Shown: positions 1-9,421 of the stretch, one piece after another
Layout of the letters: each line of letters starts with the position of its first letter
How positions within the stretch are numbered: the first letter of the stretch is position 1
Assembly: GCA_003149565.1 (NCBI GenBank)
Contig: QCWH01000009.1
Location: 48,873 to 90,723, forward strand
Source of the DNA: Marivita sp. XM-24bin2
Lineage (GTDB): Bacteria > Pseudomonadota > Alphaproteobacteria > Rhodobacterales > Rhodobacteraceae
Direction: 5' to 3'
DNA: 41,851 bases
Notes under the pieces: generated by a model
Database searches by the model: none
Seen by the model: only the letters and a program-made list of their open reading frames with translations
Told to the model about the DNA's origin: nothing
Program-made: the position numbers and the translations under genes

Positions 1-1675
1 CGAGACGGATGGTCATAAGGTTCCGCGATTGCTCGATACCGGTGCGAAGGGGAGTCGGACCGTAGAAGCGGTTCGACGCATTTTGCGGTCGCCAGACGCC
101 CTGCGGCGTGTCGATCTCGATCGGCGCGTCGACAACAATGGTCGCTGGCGAATATCCACTGTCGAGCGCTGCCGCGAAGACGAAGGGTTTAAAGCTGGAG
201 CCCGGCTGGCGCTGTGCCTGTGTCGCGCGGTTGAACACAGAGTGCTGGTAGCTGAAGCCACCCTGCATCGCGATGACCCGGCCAGTATTGACATCCATTG
301 CCATGAAGGCGCCCTGAACATCGGGTACCTGCCTTAGGCTCCAACGGATAAAACTGCCATCGCTGTCCGACGTCATCCGCCGTACATGCACCACGTCTCC
401 AACCTCAAGCAGATCACCTGCAACCCGGCCTTTGCGCCCAAGAGATCCGTCCGGGTTGCGCTTGCGCGCCCATTGCACATCACTCGATGGGATCCAGTGG
501 CCGTCTTCGTCGTCGGCGACCCCTTCGATTCCAATTCGGGCGTCATTCTGCCCAACCTCAAGCACCACCGCAGGATACCACGGGTTTTCCAATCGGATGT
601 CCCGTGCGATGCTCACGTCGGAAAGCGCCGCGCGCCAAGTCGCCGTATCTGTCAGCTGGTCCTTGTGAATGGTCAGCCCGGTACCACGCCAGACGCCCTG
701 AGACCTGTCATAGCTTTCAAGGGCGCGCTGAAGCGCATCCTCGGCTTCGACCTGAAGTTCCGGATCAAGCGTGGCCCGTACGCTGAAGCCACCAGAGAAG
801 AACTCTCCTTCTCCAAAATCTTCACTCAGCTGACGGCGAATCTCATCCGTGAAATAGTTGCGCGGCGGCAGCGCGTCGCGGAACGGCTCATAGTCTCCGT
901 TCTGGACCGAGCGCAACGGCATCGCGACCTCGGCCTCGTAGGTCGCCTCGTCGATATAGCCGTTCTCGTACATCTCTTTAAGAACGAAATTGCGCCGCGC
1001 GAGCAAACGATCCTTGCGGCGCACCGGGTGGAATTCCGAAGGCGCTTTGGGCATCGAAGCAAGGGTCGCGGCCTCATGTGGGGCCAGTTCGACAAGGGAT
1101 TTGTTGAAATACGTCTGCGCGGCTGCAGTGACACCGTAGGAATTCTGACCGAGGAAAATCTCGTTCATGTAAAGTTCAAGGATCTTTTCCTTGCTCAGGG
1201 TCTCTTCGATCCGCGAAGCAAGGATAATTTCCTTGATCTTGCGTTCGACCCGACGGTCACCCGAAAGCAGGAAGTTCTTCATCACCTGTTGTGTGATCGT
1301 CGACGCGCCGCGCACATCGCGTCCGCGTGACGCAATCGCATCAAAGGCGGCTGCCGCGATCCCGCGCAGGTCATAGCCCTGATGGGTATAGAAGTTCTTG
1401 TCTTCTGCAGAAATGAACGCCTGCTTCACCAGATCGGGGATTTCGTTCGCCGGCGTAAACAGACGACGTTCCTGCGCAAATTCGTCGATGATGCGCCCCT
1501 CGACCGAATAAATCCGGCTGATCGTCGGCGGCGTATACTGCGCAAGACTTTCGTGGCTGGGCAAATCCCGGCCATACATCCAGAACACACCGCCCACACC
1601 AAGCGCCACCATGAACATGCCCATGGTGATAAGGGTGAAAATAGCCCCGAAGAAGGACAGGATAAATCTGGTCAC
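1..1675 (-). CDS. mrcA: penicillin-binding protein 1A, C-terminus cut by window edge
   Basis: Bifunctional class A penicillin-binding protein: a periplasmic glycosyltransferase that polymerises lipid II and a transpeptidase that cross-links the stems. The visible 558 residues start at a GTG (1675-1673) with AGAGG six bases upstream (1682-1686). This start gives a classic N-terminal anchor at about residues 4-27. The GT51 domain follows, with an EDKNFYTHQGYD motif, ITQQVMKNF, and ERKIKEIILA. An OB-like insert precedes the transpeptidase domain. The catalytic SSFK box (serine about residue 493) and the SRN box (QSRNLMT) are present; the KTG box lies beyond the window. The gene lies 113 bp downstream of the amidase gene on the same strand, so the two are probably one cell-wall unit. 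The family call is very secure; the full length cannot be checked. Confidence 0.95.
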   Translation of the reverse strand, partial: MTRFILSFFGAIFTLITMGMFMVALGVGGVFWMYGRDLPSHESLAQYTPPTISRIYSVEGRIIDEFAQERRLFTPANEIPDLVKQAFISAEDKNFYTHQGYDLRGIAAAAFDAIASRGRDVRGASTITQQVMKNFLLSGDRRVERKIKEIILASRIEETLSKEKILELYMNEIFLGQNSYGVTAAAQTYFNKSLVELAPHEAATLASMPKAPSEFHPVRRKDRLLARRNFVLKEMYENGYIDEATYEAEVAMPLRSVQNGDYEPFRDALPPRNYFTDEIRRQLSEDFGEGEFFSGGFSVRATLDPELQVEAEDALQRALESYDRSQGVWRGTGLTIHKDQLTDTATWRAALSDVSIARDIRLENPWYPAVVLEVGQNDARIGIEGVADDEDGHWIPSSDVQWARKRNPDGSLGRKGRVAGDLLEVGDVVHVRRMTSDSDGSFIRWSLRQVPDVQGAFMAMDVNTGRVIAMQGGFSYQHSVFNRATQAQRQPGSSFKPFVFAAALDSGYSPATIVVDAPIEIDTPQGVWRPQNASNRFYGPTPLRTGIEQSRNLMTIRL

Positions 1676-1788
1676 GGTCTGCCTCTGTAACTGCCCACCA
1701 CCCCTAGCGTTTCAGGGACGTCTGGTCAAAACACATTGCTGTTTATCCCGGCGTTCAGTTGCCTATGACGCAGGGTCATATGGCCGTC

Positions 1789-3006
1789 CTAATTTCGTCT
1801 GAGAGGGGCCAGCGCGCTGTCTTCGTCGCGCCACGCGATGATGCCGTCCCGGATCCCCGCAGCCATGCTCTGCCGCCATATCGGATCGCTCAGGTTCTTG
1901 AGGTCTTCTTCAGTCGATAAAAACCCGACCTCCAAAAGGACAGAGGGGATATCCGCCGCCTTGAGAACCGAGAACCCTGCGCTTCGCAATGGGCGTTTGT
2001 GCACCCGACCAACCGCGTTCCGAATTCCGTCCAACATATGTTTGGCAAGCGCTTCGCTTCGCGGGGCATTATCCAGCCGGGCAAGGCTCATCAGAACATT
2101 GGCCACCCGATCATCGGATTGGCTGAGATCAATCCCCGCCAAAAGGTCGTCACGGTTGTGGCGCTCTGCCAATGCAGCCGATGCTGCATCCGATGCGTCG
2201 TCTGACAAGACATATACAGCTGCACCGCGCGCCTCGCCCTGAGCAAGCGCGTCGGCATGCAAAGAGATAAAGATATCCGCGCCAGCATCGCGCGCATGTG
2301 CGACCCGCGCCTCAAGAGAAACAAAATAATCGCCGTCCCGGGTGAGGATAACATCAAATCCCCCTGCCCGGCGCAGCACGTCCTGCAATTCGCGCCCAAA
2401 GATGAGCATCAGATCGGCCTCCGTGATGCCATCGCGCTCGGCGCCCGGGTCGATGCCGCCGTGCCCCGGATCCAGAACCACCCTCAATCGATCGGGATCA
2501 CGCTGCGGTAGCGCCTCAATGCTCGCCGGCTCTGGCAGGTCCCAACGAGGATCACGCGGCGCACCTGCGGTCTGGTCGAACGTGCTCTGATCTGTACGGT
2601 CCAAGCGAACAACCAGCGTTGCCCCACCATCCGATGATCCGGTCGCCAGCTCGGCATTTTCGACGATCATGGGTTCCGCCAGTTCCGCGACAAAACGCGA
2701 CCAGCCCGGACGATACCCGCCCATCCGAACGGTCGCGATCCGGTCTGACGTATTTATCGCAACCGGGTCGGCATCGCCCCATTGCACCTCTCGGAAATCC
2801 AGGACGAGGCGGTTCGGGGCGGTTAATGTAAAAAGCCGCCACGGCACACCTTGGCTCAGTTCAAGACGGACTTCAGTCCCTCTCCAGCGATCCGTGATTT
2901 CCCCGGCTTCAAACCGCGCCAAAGCGCCCAGGTCCTGCGCGACCACAGATCCGGCAACAAATAATGACAGCACCGCCGTCAACAGCCTTAGGAAAACACC
3001 GCTCAT
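1789..3006 (-). CDS. N-acetylmuramoyl-L-alanine amidase, AmiC type (AMIN + Amidase_3)
   Basis: Periplasmic zinc amidase that removes stem peptides from peptidoglycan, mainly during daughter-cell separation. The 405-residue protein has a signal peptide (hydrophobic residues 5-22, likely cleavage near VVA-Q). An AMIN-like septal-targeting domain covers about residues 30-135, and the Amidase_3 catalytic domain about 172-395. Zinc ligands and catalytic glutamate are visible: LDPGHGGIDPG (H182), E197 in GITEADL, H250 in ISLHADA and E359 in LLEVGFLS. The length matches the AmiA/B/C family. It lies directly upstream of the penicillin-binding protein gene on the same strand, which fits joint synthesis of wall-building and wall-splitting enzymes. 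Which of amiA/amiC it should be called cannot be settled from the sequence. Confidence 0.93.
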   Translation of the reverse strand: MSGVFLRLLTAVLSLFVAGSVVAQDLGALARFEAGEITDRWRGTEVRLELSQGVPWRLFTLTAPNRLVLDFREVQWGDADPVAINTSDRIATVRMGGYRPGWSRFVAELAEPMIVENAELATGSSDGGATLVVRLDRTDQSTFDQTAGAPRDPRWDLPEPASIEALPQRDPDRLRVVLDPGHGGIDPGAERDGITEADLMLIFGRELQDVLRRAGGFDVILTRDGDYFVSLEARVAHARDAGADIFISLHADALAQGEARGAAVYVLSDDASDAASAALAERHNRDDLLAGIDLSQSDDRVANVLMSLARLDNAPRSEALAKHMLDGIRNAVGRVHKRPLRSAGFSVLKAADIPSVLLEVGFLSTEEDLKNLSDPIWRQSMAAGIRDGIIAWRDEDSALAPLRRN

Positions 3007-3083
3007 ATACTCACCACGGCCTCTGAACCGGCCTTTGTATTGAAAATACGGGATTCGTGCTGAAAGGGACAGTCAGAATGCGG

Positions 3084-4241
3084 TCAGTCGAGATGGCCCC
3101 TTGCGCGCATGAAGCTTTCGAGGCGCTCCAAACCTTCCATGATATCCGCAGTAGAACGCGCATATGAAAACCGAAGTGTGCCACCGCCACGCGCCGGATC
3201 AAAGTCCAGACCCGGCGTCACGGCAACTCCTGCATCGTCCAGAATGGCCCTTGCAAAGGCGCGACTGTCATTGGTGAGATGCGAGACATCGGCATAGACG
3301 TAGAACGCTCCATCCGGCGGCGCGATCCGATCGAAGCCTGCTTTGGGCAGACCTTCGATCATCAATCGGCGGTTTTCGCGATAGACCGACATATTGGCTT
3401 CAAGCTCGTCATGCGCGTCCATTGCAGCCAACGCCGCCACCTGCGCGGCGTGGGGGGCACAGATGAACATGTTTTGCGCCAAGCGTTCAACTTGCCGAAC
3501 ATTTTCGGGCGGCAGAACCAGCCAGCCCACGCGCCAACCTGTCATGCTGAAATACTTGGAGAACGAATTGATCACGCAAACATTGTCGCTGATCTGAAGC
3601 GCTGTAACAGCCTTCTGATCATATTCTATGCCGTGGTAGATCTCATCCGACAGAAACGCCGCGCCTTTGTCCTGCGCCGCTTGAATCAAAGCGCCAAGCG
3701 CGTCTCGTCCAAGCATGGTGCCGGTTGGGTTGGCCGGTGAAGCCACCATCATCCCTTGATAATCTCGACCTTCGAGGTCGGAAGGCTCTAGTTGGTAGCG
3801 CGCTTCGGGGCGGGTCTGGATTTCCAGCGGGGTGAGATTCAGCGATTTCATGATCTGGCGGTAGGACGGATAGCCCGGAGCACCGATGGCAATATGGTCG
3901 CCAGCATCGAAAAGCGCCGAGAACGCGAGGATAAAGCCGCCGGAGGACCCCGGTGTCACCACGACACGGGCAGGATCAAGATCGACGTTGTACCAGTCAC
4001 CATAAAGCTTTGCGATCCGCTGACGCAGCGCTGGTAAACCCAGGGCCACGGTATATCCGAGCGAATTGTCGCTCATCGCGCTTTGCAGCGCGGTGCGCGC
4101 GTGGGCTGGTGCTGGTGTACCCGGTTGGCCCACCTCCATGTGAATAATGTGACGTCCCGCTTCCTCGGCCTGCCGCGCCGCTTCCATCACGTCCATCACG
4201 ATAAAGGGATCAACCGCCCCACGGCTTGAGTTCCGCATCAT
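3084..4241 (-). CDS. class I/II pyridoxal-phosphate aminotransferase
   Basis: Fold-type I PLP-dependent aminotransferase of 385 residues, cytoplasmic, probably acting on an amino acid or keto acid. The PLP lysine is K229 in INSFSKYFSMTGWR. Other cofactor contacts are SPANPTG (N171), SDEIYHG (D199, Y202) and the C-terminal LRFSYAR arginine that binds the substrate carboxylate. The start has two adjacent ATGs; GGGAGA lies just upstream, so the second (4238) is equally possible. It is 77 bp upstream of the amidase gene and divergent from the M48 protease gene. Substrate cannot be read from sequence; the family includes aspartate, aromatic and alanine aminotransferases, so no gene symbol is given. 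Confidence 0.9.
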   Translation of the reverse strand: MMRNSSRGAVDPFIVMDVMEAARQAEEAGRHIIHMEVGQPGTPAPAHARTALQSAMSDNSLGYTVALGLPALRQRIAKLYGDWYNVDLDPARVVVTPGSSGGFILAFSALFDAGDHIAIGAPGYPSYRQIMKSLNLTPLEIQTRPEARYQLEPSDLEGRDYQGMMVASPANPTGTMLGRDALGALIQAAQDKGAAFLSDEIYHGIEYDQKAVTALQISDNVCVINSFSKYFSMTGWRVGWLVLPPENVRQVERLAQNMFICAPHAAQVAALAAMDAHDELEANMSVYRENRRLMIEGLPKAGFDRIAPPDGAFYVYADVSHLTNDSRAFARAILDDAGVAVTPGLDFDPARGGGTLRFSYARSTADIMEGLERLESFMRARGHLD

Positions 4242-4294
4242 TCTCTCCCTACAGTGGCTGCGGCAGACCTAGGGGCGAACACAGGGCAAGGTCA

Positions 4295-5632
4295 ATGTAT
4301 CACGCGACGCGGACGCTTTTGCGGGTGACGGCAGTCATCCTGTCCCTGACGGTGCTTGTCGCGACCGGACCGGCCCGTGCCGTAACTTTGCTGCGCGATG
4401 CTGACATTGAGTATTCACTGAAACAACTTGGCGCACCGGTTCTGCGCGCTGCGGGTCTGAGCCCCAATCAGATCCGCATACTGGTGATCGACGACAGTAC
4501 GCTCAATGCGTTCATCGTCGATACGCAGCACATCTTCATCCATTCGGGATTGCTCACAAAACTCGAAACTGCTGCGCAAGTTCAAGCGGTCATTGCACAT
4601 GAGGCGGCGCATATCGCGAATGGGCACATCTCTCGGCGACTGGGAAACATGCGTACGGCACGCACCGCAGCCGGACTGGGTATGGTTCTGGCGGCTGCTG
4701 CTGCGGCGGCGGGGAACGGACAGGCTGCCGTTGGGCTGGGGATCGGGCTTCAGTCCTCGGCAATGCGCAATTTCCTCGCTCACACACGCGCCGAAGAAGC
4801 CTCGGCCGATATCAGTTCGATCCGTTACCTCGTGCGGGCCGGTGTGGATCCGCAGGGTGCTATCGAAGTGCAGGACCTGTTCCGGGGTCAAGAGGTTCTA
4901 GCGGAAACCCGGCAGGACCCGTATATGCGCTCGCACCCTCTATCGCGAGACCGGTTGCGTGCGCTTAAAGGGCTGGTTGCTGGAGCGTCCGCGAAAACAG
5001 CTCCGGACCCCGGCGCGAACTATTGGTTTGCCCGTGCTAAAGGTAAACTCACCGCTTTCACACGCGCACCCGGATGGACCCTACGGCGTGCCGATGCCAG
5101 CGGCACCAGCGATATCGCACAGATGCGAAAAGCCGTGGCCTATCATCGTCAGAGCGATTTGGGACGGGCGCTGCAGAATATCGACGCGGCAATTTCCTCC
5201 CGCCCCAATGATCCGTTTCTGCGGGAACTCAAAGGTCAGATTCTTTTGGAGTCGCGTCGCGCTCCAGAGGCGGTCAAAGTCTATTCCGCCGCCGCCCGTC
5301 TTGCGCCGCGCGAACCTTTGATCCTTGGCGGTTTGGGCCGCGCCCAACTTGCGGCCGGCAACCCGAAAGACGCCTTGCGCACGCTTGAAGCAGCACGCGG
5401 GCGCGATTTCAGCGACACCCGCATTCTGCGTGATCTTGCCGTGGCCTATGCCAAAACCGGACAGACGGCGATGGCATCTCTGGTCACGGCAGAGCGCTAT
5501 GCAGTTCAGGGCCGTTTCAAAGACGCAGCTATTCATGCCAAACGTGCAGAAGGCGCGCTGGCGCGCGGCTCTGGCCCGTGGCAACGCGCACAGGATGTGC
5601 TAAGTGCAGCTCAACGCGCCGGACAGCGCTAA
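4295..5632 (+). CDS. M48 family metalloprotease with C-terminal TPR repeats (BepA/YfgC-like)
   Basis: Periplasmic zinc metalloprotease of the BepA (YfgC) type, which in E. coli degrades or helps assemble stalled outer-membrane proteins. I start it at the ATG at 4295 (445 residues), which gives a clean signal peptide (about residues 1-29, cut after PARA) preceded by a purine-rich AGGGCAAGG. A longer frame from 4226 would overlap the divergent aminotransferase start and bury the signal peptide. HEAAH (H102, E103, H106) is the zinc site, and the third ligand is in the downstream AEEASAD helix. A glycine/alanine-rich hydrophobic hairpin lies between them. From about residue 280 to the end there are TPR-like helices. 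The next gene, 21 bp downstream, encodes a periplasmic thiol oxidoreductase, so the pair is probably an operon. Confidence 0.9.
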   Translation: MYHATRTLLRVTAVILSLTVLVATGPARAVTLLRDADIEYSLKQLGAPVLRAAGLSPNQIRILVIDDSTLNAFIVDTQHIFIHSGLLTKLETAAQVQAVIAHEAAHIANGHISRRLGNMRTARTAAGLGMVLAAAAAAAGNGQAAVGLGIGLQSSAMRNFLAHTRAEEASADISSIRYLVRAGVDPQGAIEVQDLFRGQEVLAETRQDPYMRSHPLSRDRLRALKGLVAGASAKTAPDPGANYWFARAKGKLTAFTRAPGWTLRRADASGTSDIAQMRKAVAYHRQSDLGRALQNIDAAISSRPNDPFLRELKGQILLESRRAPEAVKVYSAAARLAPREPLILGGLGRAQLAAGNPKDALRTLEAARGRDFSDTRILRDLAVAYAKTGQTAMASLVTAERYAVQGRFKDAAIHAKRAEGALARGSGPWQRAQDVLSAAQRAGQR

Positions 5633-5653
5633 ACCCGACAATCGGAGACCCAC

Positions 5654-6409
5654 ATGCGAAAAAACCGCCTCGCCACCTCGATCGCCGCCCTGCTCATGGC
5701 CACCGGGGTTCAGGCCGCTGATCTTGATCTCAGCAATATGTCAGAGGAAGACCGCGCGGCTTTTGGCGCTCAGGTCCGAGCCTATCTTCTGGAAAACCCC
5801 GAAGTTATCATGGAAGCCGTGCAGGTTCTTGAAGAACGGCAGGCCGCCCAACAGGCGCAGGGCGACGTTGCGCTGATCGAAAACAATGCAGAGGCCATCT
5901 TTAATGACGGTTATTCCTGGGTTGGCGGCAATCCAGAGGGCGATGTAACGATTGTCGAGTTCTTTGACTATCGCTGCGGTTTCTGCCGTCGCGCGCACCC
6001 CGAAGTTGCGCAACTGCTCGAACTTGACGGCAACATCCGTTACGTCGCCAAGGAATTCCCGATCCTTGGAGAAAACTCGTTGATTTCGTCGCGCTTTGCT
6101 CTGGCCGCCCGCGAGATTGGCGGGGACGACGCGTACGAGGCCGCGAAAGAAGCGCTGATCGTGCTCAATGGCGATATGGATGAAACGGTCCTGCGACGGT
6201 TGGCGAACACACTCGGTCTGGATGCTGACGCGGTACTGGGCGCGATGGACGACGAGGGCATCACCGAGCAATTGGCCACCACCCGCGCTTTGGCGCAAAC
6301 CCTGCAGATCAACGGAACCCCGTCATTCGTGATGGGCGATCAACTTGTGCGCGGGTATGTGCCTCTTGATGCCATGCAGCAGATCGTGGCTGAGGCACGT
6401 CAAGACTGA
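5654..6409 (+). CDS. periplasmic DsbA/ScsC-family thiol:disulfide oxidoreductase
   Basis: Secreted thioredoxin-fold protein of 251 residues. Signal peptide residues 1-21 (cut after VQA). An acidic alpha-helical segment (about 23-85) precedes the thioredoxin fold, as in ScsC-type proteins where it can mediate oligomerisation. The active site is C108-G-F-C111, and the cis-proline loop is GTPSF (T222-P223). DsbA-like helical insertion lies between. Start ATG has GGAGA eight bases upstream. It is 21 bp after the M48 protease gene on the same strand and ends at a strong hairpin. It probably makes or shuffles disulfides in exported proteins. Whether it acts as oxidase or isomerase is not decidable from the motif alone. 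Confidence 0.9.
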   Translation: MRKNRLATSIAALLMATGVQAADLDLSNMSEEDRAAFGAQVRAYLLENPEVIMEAVQVLEERQAAQQAQGDVALIENNAEAIFNDGYSWVGGNPEGDVTIVEFFDYRCGFCRRAHPEVAQLLELDGNIRYVAKEFPILGENSLISSRFALAAREIGGDDAYEAAKEALIVLNGDMDETVLRRLANTLGLDADAVLGAMDDEGITEQLATTRALAQTLQINGTPSFVMGDQLVRGYVPLDAMQQIVAEARQD

Positions 6410-6419
6410 TAGGGGCGCG

Positions 6420-6450
6420 GACACAAGGCGGTTCAAATCCGCCTTGTGTC
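6420..6450. terminator. bidirectional hairpin between the dsbA-like gene and ispG
   Basis: Perfect 12-bp inverted repeat: GACACAAGGCGG (6420-6431) and CCGCCTTGTGTC (6439-6450) around a 7-base loop. It sits between two convergent genes, so it could end both transcripts. There is no T-run on either side, so it is either a weak intrinsic terminator or a 3' RNA-stabilising stem. Confidence 0.6.
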
Positions 6451-6472
6451 AATGCCGTGCACGAGGTGCGGT

Positions 6473-7600
6473 CTATTCAGCCGCCTCTTGGGACCCTGAG
6501 GATTCCAGCTCAGCGGCTTTCTTTTCAACCTGCTCCACAATGTGATCGATCATCTGATCGTTAGACATCTTGTGACTTTGCTTACCAGCAAGATACACCA
6601 TACCCGACCCGTTGCCGCCGCCGGTGAAACCGACATCGGTCATCAAGGCTTCGCCTGGACCATTCACCACGCAGCCGATGATCGACAGGCTCATGGGTGT
6701 CTTGATGTGCTCCAACCGCTTTTCCAGCGTTTCCACAGTCTTGATCACGTCAAAGCCCTGTCGCGCACAGCTTGGGCAGGAAATGATATTCACACCGCGG
6801 TGGCGCAGACCGAGAGACTTCAGAATCTCATAGCCGACCTTCACCTCTTCGACCGGATCGGCCGATAGTGAGACCCGGATCGTGTCGCCGATGCCCATCC
6901 AAAGCAGGTTGCCCAGACCGATCGCAGATTTGATCGTACCGGACATGAGCCCGCCAGCTTCTGTGATGCCAAGATGGATCGGCGCATCCGTGGCCTCTGC
7001 CAACTGCTGATAGGCTGCAGCAGCCATGAATACATCCGACGCTTTGCAACTGATCTTGAATTCGTGAAAATCATTGTCTTGCAGGATCTTGATATGATCC
7101 AAACCGGATTCGACCATCGCATCCGGACAAGGCTCGCCGTATTTTTCAAGCAGGTGCTTTTCCAAGGACCCCGCGTTCACGCCGATCCGTATCGAGCAAT
7201 TGTGGTCGCGGGCGGCTTTGATGACTTCCTTCACGCGCTCCGCAGAACCGATATTACCGGGGTTGATCCGAAGACAGGATGCACCAGCCTCTGCGGCTTC
7301 GATACCCCGTTTGTAGTGAAAGTGGATGTCGGCCACGATAGGCACAGGGCTTTCCCTGACAATTTCCTTGAGCGCTCGGGAACTGTCTTCGTCTGGCACC
7401 GAAATCCGAACGATGTCCGCGCCCGCCTCTGCGGCGGCCTGAACCTGCGCAATCGTTGCCTTCACATCCGGTGTGAGTGTGTTGGTCATGGTCTGGACCG
7501 AAATGGGTGCATCCCCCCCAACCGGCACATTGCCCACCATGATCTGGCGCGATTTGCGGCGATAGATATTACGCCACGGGCGAATGTGATTGAGGCTCAT
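6473..7600 (-). CDS. ispG: 4-hydroxy-3-methylbut-2-en-1-yl diphosphate synthase (GcpE)
   Basis: [4Fe-4S] enzyme of the non-mevalonate (MEP) isoprenoid pathway. It converts 2-C-methyl-D-erythritol 2,4-cyclodiphosphate to HMBPP with electrons from ferredoxin or flavodoxin. With the ATG at 7600 the protein has 375 residues and GGAGG six bases upstream; a frame open nine codons further has no such site. Cluster ligands are C275 and C278 ([11 protein letters not shown]) and C310 ([12 protein letters not shown]), with the conserved glutamate E317. The N-terminal TIM-barrel signature is present ([17 protein letters not shown]). It follows the RodZ-like gene on the same strand with a 107-bp gap, an arrangement I recall from related genomes. 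Confidence 0.97.
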   Translation of the reverse strand: MSLNHIRPWRNIYRRKSRQIMVGNVPVGGDAPISVQTMTNTLTPDVKATIAQVQAAAEAGADIVRISVPDEDSSRALKEIVRESPVPIVADIHFHYKRGIEAAEAGASCLRINPGNIGSAERVKEVIKAARDHNCSIRIGVNAGSLEKHLLEKYGEPCPDAMVESGLDHIKILQDNDFHEFKISCKASDVFMAAAAYQQLAEATDAPIHLGITEAGGLMSGTIKSAIGLGNLLWMGIGDTIRVSLSADPVEEVKVGYEILKSLGLRHRGVNIISCPSCARQGFDVIKTVETLEKRLEHIKTPMSLSIIGCVVNGPGEALMTDVGFTGGGNGSGMVYLAGKQSHKMSNDQMIDHIVEQVEKKAAELESSGSQEAAE

Positions 7601-7707
7601 GCAGCCCTCCGTCGGCAAAAGTGTCAACCAAACTGTACAGTCTATTTATAGATATAGCTAGGCCCGGCGAACCGGCGCTTCAAGCGCTGCAACCAAGGTT
7701 ACGACGC

Positions 7708-9294
7708 TTATTCCAGAGGCTGTTGGATTTCGAGTTCTGCCACAACCCGAGCTAGATCGCTGTCTGCTTCGATCGACGCTACGGAATAGGTTTGCGAGAG
7801 TGAGTCGACAGACAGGGCAAGGTTTGACGTGACAGATCCCCGCGACCCTGCCGGGCCATATGTCTGACCATTCATCGCAAAGTAAATCGCGCCAGATTCG
7901 CCAACGCGCAAGGTGGGCGGTTCTTCGGTCACCGGCACCTCGTAGGTGTCGCCCGCGTTCATGATGGTTTCGTAGATCACAGTGCCATCCGGCGCGCGAA
8001 CCCGAACCCATGCTGGACGTACCGCAACCAGTGTGACACCCGGCGCCGTATCTTCAAGAATCTTGGGCTGCCCAATCACCGGCTGCGGTTCATCCGTTGC
8101 CAGACCAGCCAAAACCCGGTTCAAATCCTGATCGTTCTTGAGCGCCGCAGGTTCAAGAATTGCTGCGAGCGTGGGGCCGTCCAGTGGCAAGTCAGAAGTC
8201 ACCGTGCCAGAGGGGCCAACGGGTCCAACAGGTTGGCCATTGACAGACACATAGACCGCGCCGCTTTCGCCCACGTTCAAAAGAGCATCAGTCTCTGACG
8301 CCGGAACGGTCCACGTATCGCCGGCCGCCATGACTTTTTCAAAGATCACCGACCGGTCATCACCACGCACTCTGACCCAAGCAGGCCGTGCTGCGATCAG
8401 CGTGACACCATCCTCAGGCAACGCATTCGCGGCCCCAAAACGCATGGTTGCAGGATCAAGATCAACCGATGGCAAATCGCGTGTAGCGACGTGGGCAAAA
8501 GCGCCAACACTGTTCGGATCAAGCGTGGAGATCGGTGCGTCGCGCGCGACCAGCACTGGCACGTCAAGCGCTTGAGGTCGATAAAGCCTGTCAAACGCCT
8601 CGACCGATGCGGGTGGCGTGAACACACCGGCGGCAGCGTCGGCTTCCGAACTTTCCAACCTGGTGTCAGCAGAAGCTGTCGTAGTCTGCAAAGGGTCAAG
8701 ATCGCTCAGGACAACCGGGGTCTGATCCACGGGAGCAAGCTTAACACGCTGGACCTCTTGTAAGACTGAATAGCCGCCGTAACCCAAACCGCCAAGCAAC
8801 AACACCAGCACAAGAGTCGATCCGATAGCGCCGGGCTCAATCCGGGACACAAACGAGTCGTTGCCGGGCGCAAATGGCAAAGCCGGCTGCGAGAACGGAT
8901 CACGCGTTGTCGAGTGTTGTGTCAGCCCTTGCGCAAGATCTTGCTTTTTCCGAGAGGATGCCGCATCCGACATGCCGTGCGCCGTCTCGAACCCGCTTTC
9001 GGCACAGAAAACGGCGTAGGTGTCATCCGGGTCCATTCCCAGATACCGCGCGTAAGACCGGACATAGCCTGCGATAAAGCCCGGTGTATCGAACGCAGTC
9101 GGGTCGCAGTTTTCGATAGCCGCAATATAGCTTGCTTTGATGCGCAACTCGCGTTGCACATCCAGCAAAGATTTCCCTAGCGTGGCGCGTTCCCCGCGCA
9201 TGACATCACCGAGCCTGAGTTCGAAGTCATCGAACCCACGCGGCTTTTCCTCGGTTTCATCTTGCGACACTCTTTGGGTTTTTCGCCCAATCAT
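7708..9294 (-). CDS. RodZ-like membrane helix-turn-helix protein with two DUF4115-type domains
   Basis: Single-pass inner-membrane protein of 528 residues. Residues 25-92 form a cytoplasmic HTH of the RodZ/HTH_25 type (LGDVMRGERATLGKSLLDVQ, IKASYIAAIE). RodZ uses this fold to bind MreB and maintain rod shape. One membrane segment lies at about 156-176 (glycine/leucine-rich). The periplasmic part contains two copies of the RodZ C-terminal (DUF4115) module at about 297-371 and 420-495. Each has ARPAWVRVR or VRPAWVRVR, an AGDT turn, VGESGA and NGQ...GP.G..G.VTS. The usual RodZ carries one copy. The gene lies upstream of ispG on the same strand. Its start has AAGGGG upstream. A role in cell shape is inferred from the family. 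Confidence 0.87.
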   Translation of the reverse strand: MIGRKTQRVSQDETEEKPRGFDDFELRLGDVMRGERATLGKSLLDVQRELRIKASYIAAIENCDPTAFDTPGFIAGYVRSYARYLGMDPDDTYAVFCAESGFETAHGMSDAASSRKKQDLAQGLTQHSTTRDPFSQPALPFAPGNDSFVSRIEPGAIGSTLVLVLLLGGLGYGGYSVLQEVQRVKLAPVDQTPVVLSDLDPLQTTTASADTRLESSEADAAAGVFTPPASVEAFDRLYRPQALDVPVLVARDAPISTLDPNSVGAFAHVATRDLPSVDLDPATMRFGAANALPEDGVTLIAARPAWVRVRGDDRSVIFEKVMAAGDTWTVPASETDALLNVGESGAVYVSVNGQPVGPVGPSGTVTSDLPLDGPTLAAILEPAALKNDQDLNRVLAGLATDEPQPVIGQPKILEDTAPGVTLVAVRPAWVRVRAPDGTVIYETIMNAGDTYEVPVTEEPPTLRVGESGAIYFAMNGQTYGPAGSRGSVTSNLALSVDSLSQTYSVASIEADSDLARVVAELEIQQPLE

Positions 9295-9421
9295 ACGCGC
9301 TGCCCCTTGTCGTACTTACCGCCTACACGCTGCCTGCGTCGCGCGTACCAGTGAGTCGAGTCGCGCGTTTTATTACTCTTTAGATACCATACGACAAGGT
9401 TGTTTGCACTGATTCCACGCG

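Noticed and set aside
386-1330. Long plus-strand open frame (314 codons) opposite the penicillin-binding protein gene.
   Set aside because: It is the antisense shadow of a clear PBP1A reading with GT51 and SxxK motifs; no family pattern or start signal.
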